Positions 9,193-17,549 of a DNA stretch of 64,000 bases are shown here, piece after piece (within the stretch, counting starts at the first letter, position 1; each line of letters starts with the position of its first letter). The notes below the pieces were generated by a model, which saw only the letters and a program-made list of their open reading frames with translations, did not search any database and was not told the DNA's origin. Made by a program: the position numbers and the translations under genes. The stretch lies in NCBI RefSeq assembly GCF_008974285.1, contig NZ_BKZV01000002.1, forward strand, positions 661,410 through 725,409. Reading direction: 5' to 3'. Source of the DNA: Thermogemmatispora aurantia (GTDB lineage Bacteria > Chloroflexota > Ktedonobacteria > Ktedonobacterales > Ktedonobacteraceae).

Positions 9193-9859
9193 GGGTAACC
9201 TCTCTTCTGGCTTCTGTCCTGTCGGGACGGAGAAGATGGTAATGAGTGGCTTTGTACCAGCCGGCACCGACTGGTAACATCAAGAAGATGCTTCCTGCTA
9301 CGCGCTCCCCCGAGGATGGTGACGTTTCTTCTTGTGCATCATTGCCTCCTTTCGATCGCTGAAACGTCCACTTGCTGCCTTCCTTAGTAGCAGGCTGAGC
9401 TGTATAGATATTACGTCCATTCTGAGAGGAATCTCTCAACAATTTAAGCCTGCTTACTTTCCGCCGCACACTCCCACTGTTCCCCACTTACACCTATCTC
9501 TGCCGCCCCCTCGATTGCAGCGCATTCGAGCCTTGATCGATTTTTCTGTATTCATAGATATATACCGCTCTTTTTCTCTTATAATCATCCATCATTAGTA
9601 TCACTTTTCCCTCTTTAACTCCTTCTTCCTTACCACTCTCGCCGATCAGCTCCTCTCTCCTTCGGGTAAGCAAGACTATAAGATAAGCATGAGAGAACGT
9701 CCAGTCCAAAACGCCAGAGGGCACGAGCCTGAGCGTTTCACAGGCAGCTCGCGCTGCCTCACTCAGCAGGCCCGTGCCTTTTTTTCTTAGGGAAAGCTGA
9801 TCGATCTGCCCCGCCGGATCAGGACGGGATTTAGAGCGGGCCGGCGAGGGCAACAAGGG
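9193..9859. other. Intergenic region upstream of the binding-protein gene
   Basis: This 667-base stretch holds no credible gene. It is AT-richer from 9400 to 9660 than its surroundings. A small inverted repeat, TGAGAG-GAAT-CTCTCA, lies at 9423-9438, and on the minus strand it is followed by TAATAT/TATACA-like hexamers. It could be an operator-promoter for the transporter, but no well-spaced -35/-10 pair was found. A run of seven T at about 9779-9785 might end a transcript on the + strand, without a clear stem. Confidence 0.35.
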
Positions 9860-11011
9860 TCAATGCTCAGGGAGATGGATGCGCAGGATCTCTCCCTGCC
9901 CAGGGGCGTAGCCGTAGCCCTTGTTCGATACATAGAGATCGCCATCCGGCCCGAAGGTCATGGCTGTCGGGAAACTGAGGCCCGAGGCCACCAGTACCTG
10001 ACGTCCACGCTCGCTGACGCGCACAATCACGCCAGTACCGGGCACCGGGCCAGCATTATTAGCAGTGGTTGTCTCCAGGACATAGAGTCGCCCGCGCCAA
10101 TCAAAAGCCAGGCCAACCACTGCCGTCAACCCGCTCATCAAGACACGTACATGGCCACGCGGTGTGATCACCAGCAGCTTCTCTGTGCCAACATGCACCG
10201 GGAAGGTGCCCAGGTTGGCCACATAGAAGAGACCACGACGAAAGGCCACCGCTGTCGGCACAATGTGGCCCTGGCTGGCCGAGATATCGGCCACGCGCTG
10301 GATCTCACTCCCTGCATGCCGATCATGCTGCCAGCGCGGGGTAATCCGATCCAGTTCACCGTGATTCGGCTCCAGCGCATAGAGGCTCCCATCGACCGCC
10401 ACCATACTATACCAGGTTCCATCAGGCTCAAAGTCTTCCGGCTCAGGATGCTTGACCGGATGCGTCTGCAAGAAGTGACTGAGGTTGGCAATGTAGACAA
10501 CGCGATGACGCTCCGGCTCAAAGCGGAAAATAGCGTTGGGCACCTGTGGTACGCCGTGCGAGCAGCCAGCACCGGCGAGCAGGCCGTAGAGCGTGTGGCC
10601 AATGAAGCTGAGATCAGAGACGCCACTGATCTCGCCTCCGCTGGCCGGACTGGTCTGGCTGGAAGGCAGATGATCGATCAAGGTGACACGCTTGCCGTGA
10701 CGGTCAATGCGCGAGATGCGCGCGCTGAAGCCGCCCGTGTACGGCCCGATCGGCGACGGCACCTGCTGACAGCGACCCACCGTAGATTGCTTGCCACCAA
10801 GGCCACCTTCAGCGACATAGAGCTGCCCGTCAGGACCGAAATGCAAGCCACGCGGGTTGTTTAGCCCAGTTGCAAAGATGCTGATCTTGCCAATCGGCTC
10901 GGACTGGGGCAGGGCACGCGCCCGCGGCGGAGCTACCACTAGCGACGCTGGCACGATCAGCCCGATGGCTACGGCCCACACGAGGAGCTTTCGGAGGCGC
11001 GTTGCGTTCAT
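9860..11011 (-). CDS. Secreted ScyD/ScyE-family beta-propeller protein
   Basis: The 383-residue protein has a clear signal peptide: MNATRLRKLL, a hydrophobic core, and a cleavage zone near PPRARA. The mature part opens with IFATGLNNPRGLHFGPDGQLYVAEGGLGG and closes with FPTAMTFGPDGDLYVSNKGYG, NHL/Vgb-like blades that are the usual signature of ScyD/ScyE-family proteins. In cyanobacteria, members lie near scytonemin genes, but most homologues in other bacteria have no known job; a secreted lactonase-like or binding propeller is the general expectation. The gene is monocistronic. A perfect 11-bp inverted repeat sits 40 bases upstream of its start and may control it. Confidence 0.8.
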   Translation of the reverse strand: MNATRLRKLLVWAVAIGLIVPASLVVAPPRARALPQSEPIGKISIFATGLNNPRGLHFGPDGQLYVAEGGLGGKQSTVGRCQQVPSPIGPYTGGFSARISRIDRHGKRVTLIDHLPSSQTSPASGGEISGVSDLSFIGHTLYGLLAGAGCSHGVPQVPNAIFRFEPERHRVVYIANLSHFLQTHPVKHPEPEDFEPDGTWYSMVAVDGSLYALEPNHGELDRITPRWQHDRHAGSEIQRVADISASQGHIVPTAVAFRRGLFYVANLGTFPVHVGTEKLLVITPRGHVRVLMSGLTAVVGLAFDWRGRLYVLETTTANNAGPVPGTGVIVRVSERGRQVLVASGLSFPTAMTFGPDGDLYVSNKGYGYAPGQGEILRIHLPEH

Positions 11012-11050
11012 TTTTTCCTCTCCACTATCATTACGATGTTATTCCAAAAT

Positions 11051-11082
11051 CGGATATATAATCTTCGATGGTTATATATCCG
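11051..11082. promoter_or_regulatory. Perfect 11-bp inverted repeat upstream of the ScyD-like gene
   Basis: CGGATATATAA at 11051-11061 and TTATATATCCG at 11072-11082 are exact reverse complements separated by 10 bases. The site is AT-rich in a GC-rich setting and lies 40-71 bases before the start at 11011, where promoter elements are expected. The 21-bp centre-to-centre spacing (two helical turns) suits a dimeric regulator. A cruciform or leader hairpin is the alternative. Confidence 0.5.
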
Positions 11083-11182
11083 TATGTTCTGCTACTACTA
11101 TAGAGAGGAGGCTGAAACACAAGCAGGCGCCCGTGGGAGAGGCAGCCAGCAGCGGCCGCCCCTCCCCATTTCGACCAGGATC

Positions 11183-11713
11183 TCAGTGCATCAGAGGTAC
11201 CAGGGTTTTGACGTGACTCAGCTCATCGCGCCGGCGCTGACGATAGCCCAGGTAGTCATCGAGGACACGCAGCGACTGGCTATCCATGCGTTGTCGCAGA
11301 TCCTCCTCTGTAAGCCAGCACGGGCGGCCCTCCATTCCCGGATGCAGCAGCCCACCGCGCACGCGCGCGTGATAGACAAAACTGATCGTACTCATGGCCT
11401 GCCAGTCAGCTGTCACCAGCGAATAAAAATTGATCAGATCATCGGCCTCCAGCAGGAGACCCGTCTCTTCGCGTCCCTCACGCTCCGCCGCCTCGCGTGG
11501 GTGCTCTCGCCAGGTCATAAAGCCGCCAGGGAAGACGGCCCGCCCGCTGGGAAGGAGCAGCGCCAGGTAGCGTCCCTGCTCCTCGACGACCACCGCTGCG
11601 CTCCCGAAGGGCGGCAGCTTCCCGCCGAGCAGGCGATTCAGCAGATTAAAACAGTAACTGACACAGCGCTTCAAACACGTATAAAGTGCTGTCTTTATCG
11701 CATTCATATGCAT
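11183..11713 (-). CDS. NUDIX hydrolase
   Basis: From the ATG at 11713 (AGAGGAAAC nearby upstream) the protein has 176 residues. The Nudix box is visible: GGFMTWREHPREAAEREGREETGL fits G-x5-E-x7-R-E-x2-E-E-x-G-U closely, with REGREE supplying the metal-binding glutamates. An N-terminal stretch with CLKRCVSYCFNLLNRLLG may be a membrane-peripheral helix. These enzymes cleave nucleoside diphosphates linked to another group; the substrate cannot be inferred. A longer frame extends back to 11905, but its extra residues are not conserved-looking and would cross a leader hairpin and a likely -10 site. The gene is divergent from the epimerase-like gene. Confidence 0.85.
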   Translation of the reverse strand: MHMNAIKTALYTCLKRCVSYCFNLLNRLLGGKLPPFGSAAVVVEEQGRYLALLLPSGRAVFPGGFMTWREHPREAAEREGREETGLLLEADDLINFYSLVTADWQAMSTISFVYHARVRGGLLHPGMEGRPCWLTEEDLRQRMDSQSLRVLDDYLGYRQRRRDELSHVKTLVPLMH

Positions 11714-12127
11714 GCTCTGTTTCCTCTTTTCCAGCTTCTTGCTCGAGAACCCGGGCCCCGAGAGAGCCGCCAGGCTGTAGGTCTGACTGCCTACAGGAGC
11801 GAGGGCGTCGGTACAGGAGAGAGTATAGTCAGTCGCTGTTGCAATGAAGGCAGAGTTCTGTCTCAAGCCTGTCGCAACCTCATCATCGACCTTTCTCCAG
11901 ACCAAACCAGGAGCAAGGAGCAGACAGCCATTGGCCTCCTATGCTATGCTCTGAAGCAGATACGGCCCTCCAGCCCTGGCGTTGCGTCGGACCTCCTATG
12001 CTGAGAGAGCAGCTCTGGAGTCAACCAGTCAGGTCCGAGGAGAGAGCGAAGGAGGAGGCGCGACGGGAGTCAGGAGGAGCCAGCCCGCAGCAATCAAGAT
12101 CCCGAGGAGAGCAAGGAGCAGCCAATC
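11714..12127. other. Divergent promoter region between NUDIX and epimerase-like genes
   Basis: These 414 bases carry signals for both neighbours. On the minus strand a TATACT -10-like hexamer lies at 11822-11827, followed downstream by a hairpin CTGTAGG/CCTACAG at 11775-11796 in the presumed NUDIX leader. On the + strand the 11-mer CCTCCTATGCT occurs twice, at 11935-11945 and 11992-12002. Each copy includes a TATGCT hexamer that could be a -10 element. I see no gene here. Confidence 0.4.
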
Positions 12128-13141
12128 ATGCAGTTAGAGACTCGTCCATTGCAGCTCAGACTCAGTACGCCTTTCCGCATCTCGCGCGGCGTCGAAGAGG
12201 TCGCCGACAATCTGCTCGTCACCATCACCCACGACGGCCTCAGCGGCTACGGCGAAGCCGCCCCCTCCGCCTACTATGGCGACACCCTGGCCACCACACG
12301 CGCCTGCCTGGAGCGCTTTGCTGAAGAGCTTGGAGATGACCCGTTCCTCATCGAGGACATTCTGACGCGCCTCGATCAGGCCATCGGGCGCAGTCCTGCC
12401 GCCAAAGCCGCTATTGACATGGCCCTCTACGACCTCGTTGGTAAGCGGCTCAACCTGCCGCTCTATCGTCTGCTCGGCCTCAATCCTGAGCGCAGCGCCC
12501 TCACTTCCTTCACCATCGGCCTCGATACTCCTGAGCGCATGGCCGAGAAGGCAGCTCGCGCCCGCGACTATCCGATCCTCAAGATCAAAGTAGGCACCAG
12601 GCACGACGTTGAGAACGTGCGGGCCATCCGCGCTGTCTCGCAGGCCACCCTGCGCGTTGACGCCAATGCCGGCTGGACCGTCAAGGAAGCCATCCGCACC
12701 ATCAACGCCCTGGCTGAGTACGGTATCGAGTTTGTCGAGCAGCCCATCGCCCCCGGCGACCTGGAGGGCTTGCGCCTCCTGCGCCAGCAGGTCCCCGTCC
12801 CAATCATTGTCGATGAAAGCTGTGTCTCGCTGGAAGACGTTCCACGCCTTGTCGGCTGCGTCGATGGCATCAACATTAAACTGATGAAATGTGGCGGCAT
12901 CAACCGGGCCCTTAAGCTGATCCACGCAGCCCGCGCCCACCACCTTCAGGTCATGCTGGGCTGTATGATCGAAAGCTCGCTGGCAATCACCGCTGCCGCT
13001 CACCTGACGCCACTTGTCGACTACGCCGATCTCGACGGCAACCTGCTCATTGACAACGACCCTTTCAGCGGCGTACGGGTCGTTCAGGGCAAGCTGATCC
13101 TGCCTGACGCCCCCGGCCTGGGGGTGACGCCGCGCGCCTGA
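12128..13141 (+). CDS. Enolase-superfamily dipeptide epimerase-like protein (L-Ala-D/L-Glu epimerase type)
   Basis: The 337-residue protein has the full mandelate racemase/muconate lactonizing enzyme layout. The N-terminal capping domain includes PFRISRGVEEVADNLLV. The barrel carries the catalytic Lys in KIKVGT. The metal ligands are in RVDANAGW (Asp), FVEQPI (Glu) and IIVDES (Asp), and the second Lys is in INIKLMKCGGI. VMLGCMIESSLAI is characteristic of the dipeptide epimerase branch. Such enzymes epimerise L-Ala-D-Glu from peptidoglycan or other dipeptides. AAGGAG stands about 10 bases upstream of the ATG. The gene is alone on its strand. Superfamily is certain; exact dipeptide specificity is an inference. 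Confidence 0.88.
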   Translation: MQLETRPLQLRLSTPFRISRGVEEVADNLLVTITHDGLSGYGEAAPSAYYGDTLATTRACLERFAEELGDDPFLIEDILTRLDQAIGRSPAAKAAIDMALYDLVGKRLNLPLYRLLGLNPERSALTSFTIGLDTPERMAEKAARARDYPILKIKVGTRHDVENVRAIRAVSQATLRVDANAGWTVKEAIRTINALAEYGIEFVEQPIAPGDLEGLRLLRQQVPVPIIVDESCVSLEDVPRLVGCVDGINIKLMKCGGINRALKLIHAARAHHLQVMLGCMIESSLAITAAAHLTPLVDYADLDGNLLIDNDPFSGVRVVQGKLILPDAPGLGVTPRA

Positions 13142-13437
13142 CACACCAGCGAGCCAGCAGGCGAGGATTCAGGCGTTAGGGCCAGACTTCAAGGGGAGCA
13201 GGCAAAGTAAGAGAGGTATTTCTGCAAACAGGGGAGGGGGAAGCTTCTATCGAAAAAGGGGAGATGGGAAGATGTCACTGCAGGAAAGGAGATACCCCAA
13301 GCCGGCAAAGAGGGAGCGCCAGACAGGTCCCACTCCTCAGCGAGCCACTCCCCTCTCCCATATCCAGAGAGGAACAGCTTGTATGGTAATCATCGGTAGG
13401 TGGCGGCCAGCATCCCGTTGCGGGTCTGGCGCCATCC

Positions 13438-13626
13438 TCAACCACGGCGCGAACGACGAAGTTTACGGCGCAGGTTGGCCGCCTTACGTTTGCGGCGGTC
13501 CTGCGGACTCTCATAGCGCGCACGACGGCGGGCTTCAGAGAGAATGCCATCCTGCTGCACGCGGCGGTTAAACTTTTTCAGGGCGACGTCAAACGGTTCG
13601 CCCGGATTAACCTTAATCTCGCTCAT
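13438..13626 (-). CDS. rpsU: 30S ribosomal protein bS21
   Basis: The 62-residue, very basic protein reads MSEIKVNPGEPFDVALKKF, then continues with FNRRVQQDGILSEARRR and a run rich in Arg and Lys. This matches bS21: an N-terminal beta strand, the EPFD.ALKKF.R helix start and a C-terminal basic tail. It binds the 3' end region of 16S rRNA on the small subunit and helps initiation. The length is normal (57-71 residues). An extended -10 element lies 180 bases upstream. The gene converges on the epimerase-like gene. Confidence 0.95.
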   Translation of the reverse strand: MSEIKVNPGEPFDVALKKFNRRVQQDGILSEARRRARYESPQDRRKRKAANLRRKLRRSRRG

Positions 13627-13808
13627 CGAGAAAACCAGCCCCTATCTAGATCTGCCGCTACCCGCAGCGGCCCACATGCAGCCCGCCGTCGGTAACAGGC
13701 ATACAATAGAAGGATGAGAAATGCTGTAATGATCTTTACTCCCGAGGAGCGCGGGCCCATGCTGCTCTGCAACGAGCTGAGCGCGCCGCGCCCATCTCGA
13801 TTGCTCCC

Positions 13809-13817
13809 AGTATAGCA
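13809..13817 (-). promoter_or_regulatory. Extended -10 promoter for rpsU
   Basis: Read on the minus strand, the sequence is TGCTATACT: a TGn extension and a TATACT hexamer. No good -35 box lies 17 bases before it, as is normal for extended -10 promoters. Transcription would start near 13802, giving a leader of about 175 bases. The same TGCTATACT nonamer is present in the thrS and apt promoters. Confidence 0.5.
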
Positions 13818-13901
13818 TACTTTGCGCGCAGGACGCTATCCTTTCCCTGCTTTTCCCACAGGGCGGTGGCAGCAGGCCATACACCCGCGACGGGAGACCT
13901 G

Positions 13902-13910
13902 TGCTATAAT
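13902..13910 (+). promoter_or_regulatory. Extended -10 promoter for the HD-domain gene
   Basis: TGCTATAAT lies 57 bases before the HD-domain start. It has the TGn extension and a consensus -10 hexamer but no recognisable -35 box. It lies back to back with the rpsU promoter, so 13809-13910 is a compact divergent promoter region. Confidence 0.5.
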
Positions 13911-13967
13911 GGAAACTCCCAGGACACTCGCCTGAGAGAAACGAGAGCAACTGGAGAAAACGTGCAT

Positions 13968-14585
13968 ATGCCAACTCGCGATGATGCTTATCGTCTGATG
14001 ACCGAGCACGTGAAAAATCTGAATCTGCAGCGTCATATGTTAGCCGTCGAGGCCGCCATGCGCTTCTACGCTCGCAAATACGGCGAGGACGAAGAGCTGT
14101 GGGGCATTACCGGTCTGCTGCACGATTGCGACTACGAGGAATACCCTGACCTGCAGCAGCACACCCGCGTGCTGGCCGGCTGGCTGCGCGAGGCCGGCTA
14201 CGACGAGCGCATTATCTATGCCATTCTGGCCCATAATGACCTCAATGCCGAGACTCACCCACGGACCGATCTGCTCTCCAAAGCACTCTATGCCTGTGAT
14301 GAGATCACTGGCCTCATTACTGCGACTGCGCTCGTACGGCCCAACAAAAGTATTCTTGGACTGGAGGTCTCGTCGGTGCGCAAGAAGATGAAAACAAAGG
14401 GCTTCGCCGCCGGCGTCAACCGCGAAGATATCGTACGCGGAGCCGCGGAGCTGGGCATTGACCTTGACGAGCACATTGCCAATGTCATCACGGCCATGTC
14501 GGGCATCGCCGCTGAGCTAGGGCTGGCCGGTACCAGTCCCAGCCCCGAGGCCAGCGAGGCGAAGCAGGCCGCCCGCAGCGAATAA
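13968..14585 (+). CDS. HD-domain protein (HDIG-type phosphohydrolase)
   Basis: The 205-residue protein contains HMLAVEAAMRFYARKYG, GLLHDCDYEEYP (the paired HD metal ligands) and IIYAILAHND. These are in the order H...HD...H...D of the HD superfamily, whose members hydrolyse phosphate esters in nucleotides and related compounds. The last 25 residues are a Ser/Ala/Glu-rich tail. I give the ATG at 13968; a GTG two codons earlier is better spaced from CTGGAG and may be the real start. The split-nuclease genes follow on the same strand after 60 bases, so it may be the first gene of a small operon. Substrate unknown. Confidence 0.85.
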   Translation: MPTRDDAYRLMTEHVKNLNLQRHMLAVEAAMRFYARKYGEDEELWGITGLLHDCDYEEYPDLQQHTRVLAGWLREAGYDERIIYAILAHNDLNAETHPRTDLLSKALYACDEITGLITATALVRPNKSILGLEVSSVRKKMKTKGFAAGVNREDIVRGAAELGIDLDEHIANVITAMSGIAAELGLAGTSPSPEASEAKQAARSE

Positions 14586-14645
14586 GGCCGGTGGCGGTCA
14601 CGGCGGGAAGGAGGGCCGTCACGCTGCCGCGGTGGAGGAACCTCC

Positions 14646-15062
14646 ATGCAGCCAGAGCAACGCCAACCGCGAGGGAAAGAAAAGTCCAAACGCTATTTTA
14701 CCGCCAGCGAGGTGGCAGCCTTCGAATACTGCCCGCTCGCCTGGTGGTACGAGCAATACGAGCCAGCCGCCCAGGCAGATACAGAAGAGCTATTTGCGCG
14801 CATGGTTGAGCTGGAGCACGAGCACGGCCCCCAGGCCACGGCGCTCCCAGAGTACCAGCTGCACGAGCGTCTCCTGTTGCGGCGTGGTGCCTTCGATACC
14901 GGGCAGGAGCAGCATCGAGAACATGCGGAGGCGCTGGAAGACGTTTACGATGAAGCGCGCGCCCTGCCCTTCGCCGGCTGTAGCCGTCGGCTCACTCTGG
15001 TCGCCATTGTGCTCTTAATCAGCGCCATTGCGCTGATCGCCGCCGCCGTCTTCCTGCGCTGA
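14646..15062 (+). CDS. Small membrane protein with the N-terminal motif of Cas4/RecB-type nucleases
   Basis: The 138-residue protein has a good ribosome site (GGAGG seven bases before ATG). Residues 15-40 read RYFTASEVAAFEYCPLAWWYEQYE. This resembles the start of Cas4, AddB and other PD-(D/E)XK nucleases with an iron-sulfur cluster, where S-x3-F/L-x2-C-P-x3-Y/W places the first cluster Cys. A Glu-rich acidic middle follows, then one membrane helix at about 115-137 that ends the protein; the SRR before it predicts a cytoplasmic N-terminus. There is no nuclease core. That core is in the next gene, which begins with a membrane helix. I infer that the two proteins together form one nuclease. Confidence 0.7.
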   Translation: MQPEQRQPRGKEKSKRYFTASEVAAFEYCPLAWWYEQYEPAAQADTEELFARMVELEHEHGPQATALPEYQLHERLLLRRGAFDTGQEQHREHAEALEDVYDEARALPFAGCSRRLTLVAIVLLISAIALIAAAVFLR

Positions 15063-15195
15063 CTGGCTGGCTGAGGGCGTGCACTCGCTCCTCTTCGCCT
15101 GCTCGGCGCAGCCAAAGCCGGGCCGGGCCGAGCCGGTCGTGAGCGAGCGGCGCACGCCGTGAGCAACAGAGAGCGGCTGTACGAAGAAATGAACC

Positions 15196-15759
15196 ATGCT
15201 CAATAGCATCTTGCTTTCGCTTGGCCTTGCTGTTCTGCTCATTGCCATCGCGCTCTTGCTCCTGCTTCGCAATGAGCGTGCTGCCCAGCGTGCTCGCCTG
15301 TTGGCAGAGCGCCAGCGTGCTCTGGGTCTGCCGGAGGGCACTCTTGTCTACGAGGACGCCGACGGCCAGGGGGAGCCGCTGGTATCGAGTAGCTATCCGC
15401 TGGTTGGTAAGCCGGACTACGTGGTCGAACTACCAGACGGGCGGCCTGTGCCGATCGAGCTGAAGCCACAGGTGCAGAATGCCACCGCTCCCTATAGCAA
15501 TCACGTGGTGCAGATCGGCGCTTACTGTCTGATTTTGGAGGACTACTTCGCTGTTCCCCCAACACACGGTATTCTGCGCTATGCCGACAACGAGTTTACG
15601 ATCGAATATACGCCGGCGCTGCGGCGCAAAGTGATTCGCCTGCTAGAAGAGATGCAGCGCTGCAGTGCCGAGCAGCCGCCGGTCCTTGCTCGCCAGAAGG
15701 CGGCCAAATGCCGTGCCTGCCCCTTCCAAAGCATCTGTCCTATTGGACGACGCTGGTAG
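15196..15759 (+). CDS. Membrane-anchored Cas4-like PD-(D/E)XK nuclease core with C-terminal cysteine cluster
   Basis: The 187-residue protein opens with a membrane helix (residues 4-25) followed by basic residues, which puts the rest in the cytoplasm. The nuclease core shows GKPDYVVELPDG, then PIELKP (the E-x-K of PD-(D/E)XK) and QIGAYCLILE (the Q-x3-Y helix motif). The C-terminus has C-x2-C-x5-C in KCRACPFQSICPIG, the exact spacing of the last three ligands of Cas4/AddB iron-sulfur clusters. The fourth ligand, normally N-terminal, is not here but can be supplied by the Cys of the preceding 138-residue protein. No cas1, cas2 or CRISPR array is nearby, so a CRISPR role is unlikely. Confidence 0.75.
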   Translation: MLNSILLSLGLAVLLIAIALLLLLRNERAAQRARLLAERQRALGLPEGTLVYEDADGQGEPLVSSSYPLVGKPDYVVELPDGRPVPIELKPQVQNATAPYSNHVVQIGAYCLILEDYFAVPPTHGILRYADNEFTIEYTPALRRKVIRLLEEMQRCSAEQPPVLARQKAAKCRACPFQSICPIGRRW

Positions 15760-15976
15760 CCACCAGTGCGGCGGCTCTGGCCAGTGTCAGGAGTTGACAG
15801 CCATGCCCGGGCGCACTAAACTTGGACCCAAGAACAGCGCGCGGGGCCACAGGTGGGCAACGGAGTCGCCTCTTTTCCTCTCTGTTCCGTCCTTGCCCTG
15901 TTACTTCCGCAACGCCCAAGCAGCAAGCGGTGCTTGAGCGTTCCATCTTGTTTGGTCTGGGGGAAGCGTCTTTCTC

Positions 15977-17248
15977 ATGGCGAGCGAAATTATTGAACTC
16001 AGTGGACATATCATTGACTCCTGGACATTGCCGCGCGCCTGGGACATCATCATGGATCGCGGCGGTGACTTCCTGATTCAGGAGATTCAGGTCGGTAAGC
16101 ATAAGAGCGAGCCGAGCTACGTGCGCATGGAGATCAAAGCCGATGACGAGCAGACGCTCGATCTGATCCTCTCGGAGCTGCAGCAGCTCGGGGCCATGCT
16201 CGTCAATGGTCACGATGTGCGTACAGCGCGTGTGGAGCAGCGGGGAGTGCTCCCCGAGGGCTTCTATTCGACGACGAACCTGCCGACGCAGGTCCGGCTC
16301 GGGGGCCAGTGGGTCGACGTGGAACACATCGAGATGGACGTGGCCATCGTCATTGATCGTGAGCACCGCCGTGCCTACTGCAAGCCGATGCATGAGGTCG
16401 AGGTCGGCGACGAGGTGGTGGTCGGCCACGAAGGTATCCGGGTACAGTCCTTTGAGCGCGCCCGCGAGCGCGAGATCTTTGCCTTTATGCAGAGCGATGT
16501 CTCTTCTGAGAAAGCGAAGATCTTGATGATCCAGCACATTGCGCGTCAGATGCAGGAGACCCGGGCCCGCGGCGGCAAGATTCTCTTTGTGCTCGGTCCG
16601 GCAGTGATCCACACGGGGGCTGGCCGCTATGTGGCGGAGCTGATCCGGCGCGGCTACGTGCAGGTCATTTTCGGCGGGAACGCTATTGTGACCCACGATG
16701 TGGAGGCGGCCCTCTTCGGTACCTCGCTCGGGGTCGATCTGCGCACGGGTGAACAGGTCGAAGGCGGCCATCGCAATCACCTGCGGGCGATCAATGCTAT
16801 TCGGGCAGTTGGTTCGTTAGAGAAGGCGGTCGAGGTTGGTCTGCTCCGTGAAGGGTTGATCTATGAGGCAATCAAGCACCAGGTGCCGCTGGTGCTGGCC
16901 GGTTCGATCCGCGACGATGGTCCCATGCCGGGCGTGATTACCGATATGCAGGAGGCGCAGCGCCAGATGCGCCGCGCTCTGCCTGGGGTGGAGATGGCGA
17001 TTATGGTGGCTTCGATGCTGCACGCCATTGCCACCGGCAACCTGCTGCCAGCCACAGTACGCACGGTGGTGGTGGATATCAACCCGGCAGTGGTGACGAA
17101 GCTGGCCGATCGCGGCAGTTTCCAGGCGGCTGGTCTGGTCACCGACGCTGAGCTATTCCTGCGCGAGCTGGTCGAGGCTCTGCGACACGAGGGCGCTTTT
17201 CCCGACGCGGCAGGCTTGCAGGCCGAAGCCGGTCACACTCAGAGGTAG
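15977..17248 (+). CDS. TIGR00300-family protein (LOR/SDH-type; NAD-dependent ornithine cyclodeaminase-like)
   Basis: The 423-residue protein starts MASEIIELSGHIIDSWTLPRAWDIIMDRGGDFLIQEI and continues with the two-part layout of TIGR00300: an N-terminal LOR/SDH domain to about 110, then a Rossmann-like part with ILFVLGPAVIHTGAGRYVAELIRRGYV and LVLAGSIRDDGPMPGVITDM. The domain is found in plant lysine-ketoglutarate reductase/saccharopine dehydrogenase and at the C-terminus of cyanobacterial ArgZ/AgrE. A stand-alone archaeal member is an ornithine cyclodeaminase that makes proline and ammonia. That activity is the best guess here, with no flanking arginine genes to support it. A strong terminator follows. 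Confidence 0.85.
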   Translation: MASEIIELSGHIIDSWTLPRAWDIIMDRGGDFLIQEIQVGKHKSEPSYVRMEIKADDEQTLDLILSELQQLGAMLVNGHDVRTARVEQRGVLPEGFYSTTNLPTQVRLGGQWVDVEHIEMDVAIVIDREHRRAYCKPMHEVEVGDEVVVGHEGIRVQSFERAREREIFAFMQSDVSSEKAKILMIQHIARQMQETRARGGKILFVLGPAVIHTGAGRYVAELIRRGYVQVIFGGNAIVTHDVEAALFGTSLGVDLRTGEQVEGGHRNHLRAINAIRAVGSLEKAVEVGLLREGLIYEAIKHQVPLVLAGSIRDDGPMPGVITDMQEAQRQMRRALPGVEMAIMVASMLHAIATGNLLPATVRTVVVDINPAVVTKLADRGSFQAAGLVTDAELFLRELVEALRHEGAFPDAAGLQAEAGHTQR

Positions 17249-17291
17249 AGGTGCCGAGGCTCTCTCTTCGACACCGCTCTCGCCTGCCTCC

Positions 17292-17331
17292 GCCTCGCCG
17301 TCCGCTGCGGGCTGACGGGGCGGGGCTTTTT
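17292..17331 (+). terminator. Rho-independent terminator after the TIGR00300 gene
   Basis: GCCTCGCCGTC (17292-17302) pairs with GACGGGGCGGGGC (17314-17326), giving an 11-bp GC-rich stem with one G-T pair and one bulge. Five T follow directly. It lies 44 bases after the stop codon. Confidence 0.85.
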
Positions 17332-17549
17332 GTGTTAGACTGATGGCTGGCAGCTTGGCGGCCTACCGCTCGGCTCCGACACATAGATAGGCCGAGCCCG
17401 CTACGATAACCTTACCTCTCTGCCTGCCCTTCGACCTCCGCGCTGCCTCGATAGCCGGAAACTGGAGAGAGGTGCGATAGCGACTTTGCTCGATAGACAC
17501 TGGGAACCATAGGCTCGCGGTCCCCTGGAAAGGTACCTGTCTCATCGCT

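Noticed and set aside
12134..13144. 336-codon open frame on the minus strand
   Set aside because: It is the antisense shadow of the enolase-superfamily gene, which has all expected catalytic motifs.
14646..15759. A CRISPR Cas4 gene interrupted by a frameshift
   Set aside because: Each half has its own start, ribosome site or membrane helix, and 133 non-coding bases lie between them. A simple frameshift would not create two membrane segments, and no cas genes are nearby.
15740..16780. 346-codon open frame on the minus strand
   Set aside because: It is antisense to the TIGR00300 gene, whose protein is clearly real.
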